Source: Faecalimonas sp. (GTDB lineage Bacteria > Bacillota > Clostridia > Lachnospirales > Lachnospiraceae). From it: DNA of 64,000 bases. Positions 39,201 through 48,480 of this stretch are shown piece after piece (positions within the stretch are counted from its first letter, which is position 1; each line of letters starts with the position of its first letter). The position numbers were made by a program, and so were the translations under genes. The notes below the pieces were generated by a model. That model was not told where the DNA came from, did not search any database, and was given only the letters and a program-made list of their open reading frames with translations. The stretch covers positions 186,001-250,000 of the forward strand of contig JARICA010000008.1 in NCBI GenBank assembly GCA_029264305.1, in the 5' to 3' direction.

Positions 39201-39890
39201 ATGAGTGGTAAATTACAGTTTCGTGAAAAGTTAAATGGAATTTTAACACTAGGGAAAGAAAAACATCATGTATTGGCAATGGAAGATGTAGAAAAATATT
39301 TTGAAGAGGATGTTCTTTCAGAAGAACAAATGGAACTAGTATGCGACTATCTTTTATCGCAAAAGATAGCCGTAACTGGTTATGCGAAAAAAGGAGGAAA
39401 TATTGTAGAAAAAGAAGAGTGCGTCTTTTCAGAAGAGGACAAGCGATACTTAGAAACATATATGGAAGAGATGTCTTCTTTGATACCAATGAATGTAAGA
39501 GAAGAAAAATTAAAAGAATACTATCAAACAGTTGTCGAAATTGCAAAAGAAATGTATACACCAGCATTTTTTATTGGAGATTTAATTCAAGAAGGAAATG
39601 TTGGTTTGGTGCTAGCGTTAGAAAAGGAAGAAACAGCAGAAAAAGAAATAATTGAAGGAATTCGCCAAATGATACAATTGTTTGTGGAAGAACAGGAAGA
39701 AATGAGACATCAGGATAGTAAAATGGTAGAAAAAGTAGTTTTTTTAGATGAAAGTTTAAAAAATCTTACAGAAGATTTAGAGAGAAAACCAACATTAGAG
39801 GAACTAGCAGATTATATGGAAATGACGGAAGAGGATGTCAATGATATTTTGCGATTGACAGGAGAAGATGATGACGAGGAAGAAGAGTAA
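39201..39890 (+). CDS. Sigma-70-like protein lacking promoter-recognition regions
   Basis: A 229-residue acidic protein that follows the housekeeping sigma factor only in part. Residues about 8-60 resemble region 1.1; YYQTVVEIAKEMYTPAFFIG then DLIQEGNVGLVLALEKE (about 110-145) match regions 2.1-2.2, which bind the core polymerase clamp; TEDLERKPTLEELADYMEM (about 190-210) matches region 3. The aromatic promoter-melting segment and region 2.4 are degenerate (EEETAEKEIIEGIRQMI in place of the YATWWIRQAI type) and region 4 is absent. It probably binds RNA polymerase without directing initiation; a sigma antagonist role is inference. It starts 18 bases after the amidase fragment, so it shares that operon. 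Confidence 0.7.
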   Translation: MSGKLQFREKLNGILTLGKEKHHVLAMEDVEKYFEEDVLSEEQMELVCDYLLSQKIAVTGYAKKGGNIVEKEECVFSEEDKRYLETYMEEMSSLIPMNVREEKLKEYYQTVVEIAKEMYTPAFFIGDLIQEGNVGLVLALEKEETAEKEIIEGIRQMIQLFVEEQEEMRHQDSKMVEKVVFLDESLKNLTEDLERKPTLEELADYMEMTEEDVNDILRLTGEDDDEEEE

Positions 39891-39965
39891 TTTTATAAAA
39901 TAGTTTTATAGAAAAGCATATTAGGTTATAATAATGTAGAAAAAGATCACAAAAGGAGGAATTAG

Positions 39966-41234
39966 ATGAGAAAACAAATGATAAAAAAAACGATAAGCAT
40001 TCTTTTATGTGTGGCAATTATCGGGACTATGGCAATAGGTTGCGGTAAACAAGAAACATCGAAAAAAAATAAAGATAATAAAAAAGAAATTACATTTATG
40101 ATTCCAGATTGGGGAAATCCAGGAGAAGAACTTTTAGCAGACTTTGAAAAAGAATCGGGAATTAAGGTGAATGTACAAGAAGTAAGTTGGGATGATATTA
40201 GAGATAAAGTTTCTATTGCTGCAGCAGGAGGAGAAGCAGCAGCTGATGTAGTTGAAGTAGACTGGTCTTGGGTAGGTGAAATGAATAGTGCTGGTTGGCT
40301 AGAACCTATTGAGATGAGTGAAGCTGACAAAGAAGATATGCCTACGTTAGAAACATTCACCATAGATAATAAGGTATTGGCAGTTCCATATGCCAATGAT
40401 TATCGAATTGCATATTATAATATAGACCATTTCAAAAAAGCTGGAATTGAGAAAGCACCAGAAACTTGGGAAGAGGTTTATGCAGCATTAAAAAAATTAA
40501 AAGAATCAGGAGTAACAAAGTATCCATTTACGCTACCTGTAAATGCAGATGAATCAGCGACAACTTCTATGATTTGGCTTGCATTTGCAAGAAATGGTAA
40601 AGTATTTAATGAATCAGGAACATTAAATAAGGATACAGTACTAGATGCATTGAAATTTGAACAAAAGTTAGTAGAGGAAGAATTGATTGATCCAGCAGCA
40701 AAAACTTTTTCGGGAATGGACTGTTATCGAAAACTTACTTCTGGCGAAGCAAGTTTTATGGTTGGACCAACAAAGTTTGTAGGAATTAGCAATAATCCTG
40801 AAGAAAGTAGTGTTGTTGGACAAATTAAACCGATTTTATTACCAGGAAAAGAAAGTACTTCTCAAGTTACAATGCCACTTCCAGAAGCCGTTGGAATCAC
40901 AGCGTTTTCGAAGCATAAAGAAGAAGCAAAAGAATTTATCAAATGGTATTCTTCTTCAGAAGTACAGAAAAAATTATATGTACAAAACAGTTCGATTCCA
41001 ACAAGAAATGCAGTTATCAAAGAACTAATTGATGATGGAACAATTAAAAATGCAGGAGCGATGCTTGAACAGGCAAAATTAATTAAAACACCATTTCCAA
41101 AAGGGGTGCCAGCTTATTATTCAGAGATGTCAAATACAATTTATAATAATATAAATAAGATGGTTCTTGGAAAACTTTCTCCTGAAAAAGCATTTGATGC
41201 AATGGACAAGAAGATAAAAGAATTGGTAAAATAA
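39966..41234 (+). CDS. Carbohydrate ABC transporter substrate-binding lipoprotein
   Basis: A 422-residue family 1 solute-binding lipoprotein. Lipobox AIGC with Cys26, Lys/Asn-rich linker, then the two-lobe fold (WGNPGEELLADFEKESGIKV at start; DVVEVDWSWVGEM; VPYANDYRIAYYN). AAAGGAGG ribosome site, and a TATAAT (39927-39932) lies upstream without a good -35. Followed by two MalF/MalG-type permeases. The ligand, probably an oligosaccharide, cannot be told from sequence. Confidence 0.93.
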   Translation: MRKQMIKKTISILLCVAIIGTMAIGCGKQETSKKNKDNKKEITFMIPDWGNPGEELLADFEKESGIKVNVQEVSWDDIRDKVSIAAAGGEAAADVVEVDWSWVGEMNSAGWLEPIEMSEADKEDMPTLETFTIDNKVLAVPYANDYRIAYYNIDHFKKAGIEKAPETWEEVYAALKKLKESGVTKYPFTLPVNADESATTSMIWLAFARNGKVFNESGTLNKDTVLDALKFEQKLVEEELIDPAAKTFSGMDCYRKLTSGEASFMVGPTKFVGISNNPEESSVVGQIKPILLPGKESTSQVTMPLPEAVGITAFSKHKEEAKEFIKWYSSSEVQKKLYVQNSSIPTRNAVIKELIDDGTIKNAGAMLEQAKLIKTPFPKGVPAYYSEMSNTIYNNINKMVLGKLSPEKAFDAMDKKIKELVK

Positions 41235-41235
41235 T

Positions 41236-42114
41236 ATGATAAAAAGGAAAAAAGAAAAATTACTGGCATACCTTGCTCTTATGCCAGTAATTCTTATTAT
41301 ATGTACATGGGTATTATATCCAATTGGTCTGACATTTTCTTACAGTATTCATAAAATGAAATTGACAGCACCAAATGATATTAAATTAATTGGACTAGAC
41401 AATTATATATCTATACTGAAATCAGATGTATTTTGGTATAGTTTACAAAACACATTGTTTTTGCTTGTGGTTGTAGTGGTAGTAACGACTATATGTGGAT
41501 TTGTCGTTGCGATGATTTTAAATAAAGACACAAAAATTTCGGGTATTTTAACTGCGATTGCTATTTTACCTTGGGCAATGCCACCGATTGTAAATGGAAT
41601 TATTTGGAAGTTTGTATTTTATTCTGGCTATGGTTTTATGAATAAGCTTCTTATTTATTTGAATATTATTGATAAGCCGATAGAATGGTTGACAAATAGA
41701 TGGTTGTTACTTCTCGTGGTTGCTCTTGTAGTTGCATGGAGAAGTGCTCCATTTTGTGCAATCGTTACAGTATCAGGATTACGAGCAATACCGGAAGAAT
41801 TATATGAAGCGGCTAAAATAGACGGGGCAGATAGAAAATCGAGTTTTTTCTATATTACATTACCTTTAGTAAAACCATTTTTACTGATTGGCCTTACCTC
41901 TGCATCCATTACTGCCATTAATATTTTTGACGAGATTGTGGCTATATCCGGTTACAAAGATTTAGGGAAAAATTTATTGATAGAAAATTATCTTACAACT
42001 TTTTCATTTTTGGATTTTGGGAAAGGTAGTGCGTTGACCTATATCATTATGTTGTTGTCAGCAATTCTTGGATTTTTCTATTTAAGAAGTTTAAATAGGG
42101 AGGTAGAGTATTAA
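41236..42114 (+). CDS. Carbohydrate ABC transporter permease (MalF/UgpA type)
   Basis: A 292-residue permease with six membrane helices. The EAA loop that docks the ATPase is visible as EELYEAAKIDGADRKSSFF at about residues 188-206. Starts one base after the binding protein stop codon and overlaps the next permease by one base. No ATPase gene is in the operon, so a shared MsmK-like ATPase encoded elsewhere is expected. Confidence 0.93.
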   Translation: MIKRKKEKLLAYLALMPVILIICTWVLYPIGLTFSYSIHKMKLTAPNDIKLIGLDNYISILKSDVFWYSLQNTLFLLVVVVVVTTICGFVVAMILNKDTKISGILTAIAILPWAMPPIVNGIIWKFVFYSGYGFMNKLLIYLNIIDKPIEWLTNRWLLLLVVALVVAWRSAPFCAIVTVSGLRAIPEELYEAAKIDGADRKSSFFYITLPLVKPFLLIGLTSASITAINIFDEIVAISGYKDLGKNLLIENYLTTFSFLDFGKGSALTYIIMLLSAILGFFYLRSLNREVEY

Positions 42115-42956
42115 TGAAAAAACGTAAAAAGGTATCGGTTTTATATATTGTTGCGGTGACTATTTTTCTTATTTTTACAATAGGTCCATTTATTTGGGCG
42201 TTTATTGTGTCAGTAACTCCAGAGTATGAGATGTTTAAGAATACAGTAAATTTATTTCCAACAGAATTAACATGGAAGAATTATGAAATATTATTTCAAG
42301 TAAATAGTCCACAACATATTCGATTATTTACTGGTTTACTTAATTCTATGAAAGCAGTTGGGTGTACTATTTTATTAGGTGTACCAATTGCTCTTGTGAG
42401 TGGATATGTTTTGGCTAGAATGGAATTTCCGGGGAAAAAGATGATTCGTAATATATTACTTATTACAATGGTTATTCCTGTTTTTGCAACGATTATTCCG
42501 TTGTTCAGAATTTTTGTAGATAGAGGATTGTTAAATAATATTTTTTGGTTAAGTGTGATTTATGTGAGTTCATTTTTACCAATGAATGTGTGGTTAATAT
42601 CTAATTATTTTGATACAATTCCAAAAGAATTGGAGGAAGCAGCAAGAGTGGATGGTTGTGGAAGGGTGTATACTTTCTTGAAAATTATTCTTCCAATATC
42701 CTACCCTGTTATTTTTTCATCTATTTTAATAATGTTTTTAAGTGGTTGGAGTCAGTTTCAAATTCCACTTATTTTAGCTTCATCTGTAGAAACGAAACCA
42801 GTTTCTATTGTGACGTCGGAATTTATGTCAAAGGATATGGTACAGTACGGAATAACAGCAGCAGCAGGACTTTTAGCAGTAATACCACCAGCAATAGCAG
42901 CATTGATTTTTAGAAAATTTCTTGTGTCGGGAATGACAAAAGGTTCGATAAAATAA
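42114..42956 (+). CDS. Carbohydrate ABC transporter permease (MalG/UgpE type)
   Basis: A 280-residue permease with six membrane helices and the EAA loop KELEEAARVDGCGRVYTFL at about residues 170-188. Second permease of the importer; last gene before a shared terminator. The start overlaps the preceding stop (TAATGA). Confidence 0.93.
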   Translation: MKKRKKVSVLYIVAVTIFLIFTIGPFIWAFIVSVTPEYEMFKNTVNLFPTELTWKNYEILFQVNSPQHIRLFTGLLNSMKAVGCTILLGVPIALVSGYVLARMEFPGKKMIRNILLITMVIPVFATIIPLFRIFVDRGLLNNIFWLSVIYVSSFLPMNVWLISNYFDTIPKELEEAARVDGCGRVYTFLKIILPISYPVIFSSILIMFLSGWSQFQIPLILASSVETKPVSIVTSEFMSKDMVQYGITAAAGLLAVIPPAIAALIFRKFLVSGMTKGSIK

Positions 42957-42960
42957 TAAA

Positions 42961-42995
42961 AAAATGGAAGAAGATTTTGGATCTTCTTCCATTTT
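42961..42995. terminator. Bidirectional terminator
   Basis: Perfect 15-bp stem AAAATGGAAGAAGAT / ATCTTCTTCCATTTT between the convergent permease and CorC-family genes, flanked by A- and T-runs. Confidence 0.9.
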
Positions 42996-43033
42996 TATTC
43001 ATTTAAATTTCAAACAAAAAGAGATATATAAGT

Positions 43034-44317
43034 TTAGTTCTCATCAGAAGTATTCTCTTTATGATAACTTTCTGGGAGATAAATATGTACATCTTCCACT
43101 CGGTTCTTGTCTAATGTTTCTACAACAAGTCGAATACCTGAATCTGTAATAACTTCATCGTGAAGTTCAGGTAGACGATCTAATTGTTCGATGATAAATC
43201 CGCCAAGAGAATCATAATCTTCAGAAATTAATCCTAAATCTAAACGGTCATTTAAATCATCTAAGTTCATAGAACCTTCTACAATAAATTCGTGTTCATT
43301 AATTTCTTTAAAAAATTCTTCTTCATTTTCATCGTACTCATCATGGATTTCTCCAACAATTTCTTCAAGCAAATCTTCTAGAGTAATTAGACCTGCTGTT
43401 TCGCCGTATTCATCTAAAACAATAACGATATTGAGAGAAGCTTCTCGCATTTCTACAAGTAATTCGGAAATACTTTTGTATTCATAAGTAAAATAGGCTT
43501 CTCGGAGAATATCACGGACATGAAATTCTTTTTTATTATCATAAAGAAGCAAATCTTTCATGTTAATTGTTCCGATAACATTGTCTGTTGTATTTTCATA
43601 AACAGGTAATCGAGTAAATTTATCTTCGCGAAAAATTCTAATTAATTCTTCATAACTACTTTCTACATCAGCAAATGTAACATGTACTCGTGGTACCATG
43701 ACATCTTTAGCTTTTGCGTCTCCCATATCAAACACATTGTAGATCATTTCCTTTTCTTCAGATTCAATAACGCCATCTTCATGACTAACATCAACGATTG
43801 TTCGCAGTTCGCTCTCAGTCATAGAACTATTTTTTGTATTGGGATCTACTCTGAGAATAAATAAGATTACTCTTGATAAATTATTTACGATGAAAATAAA
43901 TGGTGTAGAAATCTTCATAAGAAAACTAATTGGGTAAGCATAAGCTAATGAAAGTTTTTCTGAATGAATTGTCGCCACCGTTTTTGGAGAAATTTCTCCG
44001 AATAAAAGAATTAACAATGTAATAATACCTGTAGCAATTGCAACTGCTGAACCACCAAAAACATACGCAATACTGGTTGTGATGGAAGAAGCGGAAAGGT
44101 TTACAAGGTTATTACCAATTAGAATTGCACTTAACATCTTCCCGGAATCTTCGGTAATTTTGATAACCATTTTGGCACGTTTATTTCCTTCTTCTGCCAA
44201 TGAACGCATTCGTATTCGGTTAACGGTAGTAAGCGATGTTTCTGCTGACGAAAAAAATGCAGAAAGTACAAGTAAAATAATTAAAACGATACTTTGGGTG
44301 ACTACACTCGAGTCCAA
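43034..44317 (-). CDS. CNNM/CorC family membrane protein (hemolysin C-like)
   Basis: A 427-residue protein: CNNM/DUF21 membrane domain (about 1-185; FFSSAETSLTTVNRIR and LLILLFGEISPKTVA are family marks), tandem CBS domains (about 205-330; DVMVPRVHVTF, FTRLPVYENTTDNVIG) and a C-terminal CorC_HlyC domain (about 345-420; GFIIEQLDRLPE). Homologues export magnesium or sodium; older names as hemolysins are not supported by function. Starts at TTG with AAAGGAG upstream. Confidence 0.92.
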   Translation of the reverse strand: MDSSVVTQSIVLIILLVLSAFFSSAETSLTTVNRIRMRSLAEEGNKRAKMVIKITEDSGKMLSAILIGNNLVNLSASSITTSIAYVFGGSAVAIATGIITLLILLFGEISPKTVATIHSEKLSLAYAYPISFLMKISTPFIFIVNNLSRVILFILRVDPNTKNSSMTESELRTIVDVSHEDGVIESEEKEMIYNVFDMGDAKAKDVMVPRVHVTFADVESSYEELIRIFREDKFTRLPVYENTTDNVIGTINMKDLLLYDNKKEFHVRDILREAYFTYEYKSISELLVEMREASLNIVIVLDEYGETAGLITLEDLLEEIVGEIHDEYDENEEEFFKEINEHEFIVEGSMNLDDLNDRLDLGLISEDYDSLGGFIIEQLDRLPELHDEVITDSGIRLVVETLDKNRVEDVHIYLPESYHKENTSDEN

Positions 44318-44365
44318 TTGTTTTCACTCCTTTTATATTAAATACTAAAAATAATTAACATTTTT

Positions 44366-44394
44366 AATATATCGTATTTTTTATGAATTTGCAA
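44366..44394 (-). promoter_or_regulatory. Promoter of the CorC-family gene
   Basis: On the minus strand TTGCAA, 17-base spacer, TATATT. Confidence 0.6.
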
Positions 44395-44401
44395 GAGTTT
44401 A

Positions 44402-44430
44402 TTGAATTTGGAGTTGGATTAGTGTATCAT
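44402..44430 (+). promoter_or_regulatory. Promoter of the murB-rapZ-whiA operon
   Basis: TTGAAT, 17-base spacer, TATCAT; starts 8 bases beyond the divergent CorC-family promoter. Confidence 0.55.
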
Positions 44431-44479
44431 GAAAAAAAATGTTTTAATATTAGAGTGTATATAAATATAGGAGACAACT

Positions 44480-45391
44480 ATGGAAGTGAAATTTTTAGAT
44501 AAAGTAAGAGAAATTATAGATAAAGAAAGAGTTTTCATAAATGAACCAATGAGCAAACATACTACATTTCGCATTGGTGGACCTGCAGATTATTTTGTTT
44601 GCCCAAATACTATAGAGGAAGTGCAAAAGATTATTTGTTTATGCAATGAAATGGAAATGCCATTTTATCTTTTGGGAAAAGGAAGTAATCTTTTGGTAGG
44701 AGATAAGGGATTTAGAGGAGTGATTATTTGCTTATATAAGCAGATGGAAAAAATAGAAGTGACTGGAACGAGAATAAAGGCACAGGCAGGCGCATTGCTC
44801 ATTAAAGTGGCAAGTGAAGCGTGTAAAAATGGTTTAAGTGGACTTGAATTTGCAGGAGGGATTCCAGGAACTTTAGGCGGTGCGGTTGTTATGAATGCAG
44901 GCGCTTATGGTGGTGAAATGAAAGATGTCCTAGAAGAAGTGACCGTCTTGACAAGAGAAGGAGAAATTCTTGTTTTAAATAAAGAAGAGTTAGAATTGGG
45001 ATATAGGACAAGTATTGTTGGGAAAAAAGGATATATTGCCTTAGAAGTTGTTATGAATTTAAAAGAGAAAGATAGAGAAGAGATTCGGGAGTATATGGAT
45101 GAGCTTCGTGAACAGAGAGTGAAAAAGCAACCTCTTGAATATGCGAGTGCAGGAAGTACTTTTAAAAGACCAGCAGGACATTTTGCAGGACAGTTAATTG
45201 AGCAAGCAGGACTTAGAGGATTTCAAATTGGAGATGCGCAAGTTTCAGAAAAACATTGTGGATTTGTCATTAACCGAGGAAATGCAACAGCGAAAGATAT
45301 AGTGAATTTAATGAATCAAGTTTCAGAAAAAGTAGAAGAAAGATTTGGAGTTATACTTGAGCCAGAAGTAAAAAAACTAGGAGAATTTTAA
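44480..45391 (+). CDS. murB: UDP-N-acetylmuramate dehydrogenase
   Basis: A 303-residue FAD enzyme that reduces UDP-GlcNAc enolpyruvate to UDP-MurNAc in peptidoglycan synthesis. FAD-binding segments HTTFRIGGPADYF, GKGSNLLVGD and GIPGTLGGAVVMNAGAYGGE; catalytic region YRTS, SAGSTFKRP and final EPEV. This is the type IIa form found in Firmicutes. First gene of an operon with rapZ, whiA and a crh-like gene; the rapZ start is one base after the stop. Confidence 0.96.
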   Translation: MEVKFLDKVREIIDKERVFINEPMSKHTTFRIGGPADYFVCPNTIEEVQKIICLCNEMEMPFYLLGKGSNLLVGDKGFRGVIICLYKQMEKIEVTGTRIKAQAGALLIKVASEACKNGLSGLEFAGGIPGTLGGAVVMNAGAYGGEMKDVLEEVTVLTREGEILVLNKEELELGYRTSIVGKKGYIALEVVMNLKEKDREEIREYMDELREQRVKKQPLEYASAGSTFKRPAGHFAGQLIEQAGLRGFQIGDAQVSEKHCGFVINRGNATAKDIVNLMNQVSEKVEERFGVILEPEVKKLGEF

Positions 45392-45392
45392 G

Positions 45393-46253
45393 ATGAGAGT
45401 TGTAATTGTAACTGGAATGTCAGGAGCTGGGAAAAGTACAGCATTAAAAGTATTAGAAGATGTAGGGTATTTTTGCGTGGATAATCTACCGATTCCGTTA
45501 CTTCCTAAGTTAGCAGAATTATTAAAAATACCTAGAACGGAATTTAACAAAATTGCATTGGGAATTGATATAAGAGGAGGACAGGATTTTCTCGAATTAG
45601 AGGAAATGTTAAAAGGAATTGACTGTGAAATTGTATTCTTAGATGCAAATGACAACGTTTTGGTAAAAAGATATAAGGAAACAAGAAGAACCCATCCACT
45701 TACGGCGCAGGGAAGTATTGGAGATGGGATTTATCAAGAAAGAGAAATTCTTGAACCGATCAAAAAGAAAGCGGACTATATTATTGATACGAGCCTTTTG
45801 TTGACAAGAGAATTGAAACAGGCACTACAGAAAATTTTTGTAGACAATCAAGAATATAAGAATTTATATTTGACAATTGTTTCTTTTGGATTCAAATATG
45901 GAATTCCGAATGATGCTGATTTAGTATTTGATGTTCGTTTTCTTCCGAATCCATACTATATAGAAGAACTTCGACCTAAAACGGGAAATGAAAAAGAAGT
46001 GCAAGAGTATGTGATGAGTAACGGAAAAGCAGATGTGTTTTTGCAAAAATTGCAGGAAATGATTGAGTTTTTAATACCAAACTATATCACAGAAGGGAAA
46101 CATCAATTAGTAATTGGAATAGGCTGCACAGGTGGAAAACACAGATCCGTTACATTGGCGAATGCTTTATATAATTATTTTAAAGAGAAAAATCAGTATG
46201 GAGTAAGAATTGAGCATCGTGACATTGAAAAAGATGCACTCAGAAAGGTATAA
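45393..46253 (+). CDS. rapZ: RNase adapter / nucleotide-binding protein RapZ (YvcJ)
   Basis: A 286-residue P-loop protein. Walker A GMSGAGKST (9-17), Walker B-like LFLDAND segment and the C-terminal GIGCTGGKHRSVTLA motif identify the RapZ/YvcJ family. In Bacillus YvcJ hydrolyses nucleotides and affects competence; in enterobacteria RapZ controls glmS sRNAs. The usual neighbour yvcK is missing between this gene and whiA. Confidence 0.95.
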   Translation: MRVVIVTGMSGAGKSTALKVLEDVGYFCVDNLPIPLLPKLAELLKIPRTEFNKIALGIDIRGGQDFLELEEMLKGIDCEIVFLDANDNVLVKRYKETRRTHPLTAQGSIGDGIYQEREILEPIKKKADYIIDTSLLLTRELKQALQKIFVDNQEYKNLYLTIVSFGFKYGIPNDADLVFDVRFLPNPYYIEELRPKTGNEKEVQEYVMSNGKADVFLQKLQEMIEFLIPNYITEGKHQLVIGIGCTGGKHRSVTLANALYNYFKEKNQYGVRIEHRDIEKDALRKV

Positions 46254-46265
46254 TAGAGGTGGCAG

Positions 46266-47228
46266 ATGTCGTTTTCGGGAGAAATTAAAGAAGAATTAGG
46301 AGTGCAGATAAGTTCGGCAAGGCATTGTCAGATTGCAGAACTTTCGGCATTAATCAGTATGTGCGGAAGTGTTATGATTGATAGTAATAACCATTATGCA
46401 ATAAAAATACATACAGAAAATGTGATTGTTGCAAGAAAGTGCTTTACATTACTAGAAAAAACATTTAATATAAGAACTGAAATTTCCATACGGAAAAATC
46501 TGGCAAGACAGAGTGTTTCCTATTGGATTATTATAAAAACGCATGAAGACGCAATAAAGGTGCTTCAAGCAACGAAACTGATGAAAGAGGACGGAGACAT
46601 TTTTGAAGAACTTTCTATAGTGAAGAATGTAATTGTCCAGCAGTATTGTTGTAAAAGGGCGTTTATCAGAGGTGCTTTTTTAGCATCGGGTTCTATAAGC
46701 GCCCCAGAAAAATCCTATCATTTTGAAATTGTTTGTGCTGTCTGTGCAAAAGCTGAGCAGTTGCAAAAGATGATGAATAGTTTTGGAATTGATGCAAAAG
46801 TAATATTGCGAAAGAAATCTTATGTTGTATATGTCAAAGAGGGAGCGCAAATTGCAGACCTTCTTAATATCATAGAAGCACATGTTGCATTGATGAAATT
46901 TGAAAACGTGCGTATTATAAAAGATATGCGTAACACAGTGAATAGAAAAGTAAACTGTGAAACGGCGAATATTAATAAAACAGTTTCTGCAGCAGTCAAG
47001 CAAGTGGAAGATATTGTGTATATTCGTGATACAATTGGATTGGAAAATCTATCAGATGCTTTGAGAGATGTAGCGTTGACAAGATTAGAATATCCAGAAG
47101 CAACATTAAAGGAATTAGGGGATTTACTCATTACGCCAGTAGGAAAATCGGGAGTGAATCACCGTCTGAGAAAATTGGGTGAAATGGCCGATAAACTCAG
47201 AGAAAACAAGGAGGTATGTTATGATTAA
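46266..47228 (+). CDS. whiA: DNA-binding protein WhiA
   Basis: A 320-residue WhiA: N-terminal LAGLIDADG-homing-endonuclease-like domain (about 20-200) without nuclease function, and C-terminal HTH (about 230-310; EYPEATLKELGDLL and SGVNHRLRKLGEMA). Required for sporulation septation in Streptomyces and linked to division and chromosome segregation in Bacillus. Its 3' end overlaps the crh-like gene by 8 bases. Confidence 0.95.
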   Translation: MSFSGEIKEELGVQISSARHCQIAELSALISMCGSVMIDSNNHYAIKIHTENVIVARKCFTLLEKTFNIRTEISIRKNLARQSVSYWIIIKTHEDAIKVLQATKLMKEDGDIFEELSIVKNVIVQQYCCKRAFIRGAFLASGSISAPEKSYHFEIVCAVCAKAEQLQKMMNSFGIDAKVILRKKSYVVYVKEGAQIADLLNIIEAHVALMKFENVRIIKDMRNTVNRKVNCETANINKTVSAAVKQVEDIVYIRDTIGLENLSDALRDVALTRLEYPEATLKELGDLLITPVGKSGVNHRLRKLGEMADKLRENKEVCYD

Positions 47229-47478
47229 GCAACCGGTGACGATTCAGGCAGAAGATGGTATTTGTGCAAGAGTGACAGCGAAGGCAGTCCAGGTGGCAAA
47301 TGAATTTAAAAGTCAAGTTTTTATTGAAGTAGGAACAAAAAAAATTAATGCAAAAAGCATAATGGGAATGATGAGCCTTCAACTTTCAACAGGCGATGAA
47401 TTAACAGTAGTTGCAGATGGTGATGACGAAACTATGGCAACAGAAAAGATGAAAGAACTTTTAGTAGCTGGGAAATAG
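47221..47478 (+). CDS. HPr-family phosphocarrier-like protein with Cys15 (Crh-like)
   Basis: An 85-residue HPr fold protein. The ATG at 47221 has AAGGAGG upstream; longer in-frame starts lie inside whiA. The phosphoryl-accepting His15 of HPr (GIHARP) is Cys15 here (GICARV), so it cannot take part in PTS sugar transport. Ser46, target of HPr kinase, is conserved (AKSIMGMMSL). Bacillus Crh has Gln15 and sits in the same yvcJ-yvcK-whiA-crh cluster, so this is most likely a Crh counterpart acting in carbon catabolite regulation. Confidence 0.88.
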   Translation: MIKQPVTIQAEDGICARVTAKAVQVANEFKSQVFIEVGTKKINAKSIMGMMSLQLSTGDELTVVADGDDETMATEKMKELLVAGK

Positions 47479-47482
47479 ATGA

Positions 47483-47511
47483 AAAGATTGCGTCTTGACG
47501 CAATCTTTTTT
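47483..47511 (+). terminator. Terminator of the murB operon
   Basis: Stem AAAGATTGCG / CGCAATCTTT followed by further T. Confidence 0.88.
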
Positions 47512-47530
47512 GAAATATATGGAGGGCAGT

Positions 47531-48466
47531 ATGAAAAAATTATTGTTTATTTATAATCCCAATGCAGGAAAAGGATTGTTAAAACCAAAATTATCTGATA
47601 TTTTTGACATTTTTGTGAAAGCTGGATATGAGATAACAGTATATCCGACGCAAAAGTATAGAGATGGTTATAAAAAAGTTGCAAACTTCACTGGAGATTA
47701 TGATCTTCTAGTATGTAGTGGCGGGGATGGAACGTTGGATGAAGTTGTGACAGGAATGATGGAAAGGGAAAAGAAGATTCCAATTGGATATATCCCTACA
47801 GGAACAACAAATGATTTTGCGAAAAGTCTACATATTCCGAGAGAAATGTTGAAAGCAGCTGATGTTGCAGTGAATGGGGAAATATTTTCATGTGATGTTG
47901 GACGATTCAATAAGGATGTTTTTGTATATATTGCTGCATTTGGTTTATTTACAGATGTTTCTTATCAGACAAAACAAGAAGTGAAAAATGTTCTTGGTCA
48001 TTTAGCATATGTTTTAGAAGGAACGAAGCGATTGTTTAATATCCCTTCTTATAATATGCGTGTAACTCACGATGGAGAAGTGATTGAGGATGAATTTATT
48101 TTTGGGATGGTAACAAATTCGCGCTCAGTAGGTGGATTTAAAAATATGGTAGGAAAAAAAGTTGTATTTGATGATGGGGAATTTGAAGCAACTTTGATTA
48201 AAAGGCCGAAAAATCCATTGGAGTTACAAGGGATCATTGTTTCCCTTGTCTCAGAACAACAGGATTCGAAATATATGTATTCATTTAAAGCGAAAGAGGT
48301 CATATTTGAATCGTTAGAAGAAGTTTCATGGACGCTTGACGGGGAGTTTGGTGGAGAACACGATAAAGTAATCATTAAAAATGTTCAAAAAGAATTGCAA
48401 ATTATGGTAGATGCGGAATATAAAGCATCACTGATGGAATGTTCATTGAAAAAAGAAGAGGAATAG
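47531..48466 (+). CDS. Diacylglycerol/lipid kinase family protein (YegS/BmrU-like)
   Basis: A 311-residue lipid kinase. N-terminal DAGK catalytic domain (about 1-135) with IYNPNAGKG, the glycine-rich CSGGDGTLDEVV and YIPTGTTNDFAKSL motifs; C-terminal beta-sandwich domain ending DGEF. The ATG at 47531 follows TGGAGGG; an upstream in-frame ATG lies in the terminator. Phosphorylates a lipid, substrate unknown. It is 14 bases from the NSS transporter gene. Confidence 0.92.
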   Translation: MKKLLFIYNPNAGKGLLKPKLSDIFDIFVKAGYEITVYPTQKYRDGYKKVANFTGDYDLLVCSGGDGTLDEVVTGMMEREKKIPIGYIPTGTTNDFAKSLHIPREMLKAADVAVNGEIFSCDVGRFNKDVFVYIAAFGLFTDVSYQTKQEVKNVLGHLAYVLEGTKRLFNIPSYNMRVTHDGEVIEDEFIFGMVTNSRSVGGFKNMVGKKVVFDDGEFEATLIKRPKNPLELQGIIVSLVSEQQDSKYMYSFKAKEVIFESLEEVSWTLDGEFGGEHDKVIIKNVQKELQIMVDAEYKASLMECSLKKEEE

Positions 48467-48480
48467 AGGAAAAATTACAG

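Noticed and set aside
39966..42956. Sugar importer regarded as broken because it lacks an ATPase
   Set aside because: Many Firmicutes carbohydrate importers share one MsmK-type ATPase encoded elsewhere; both permeases keep intact EAA loops.
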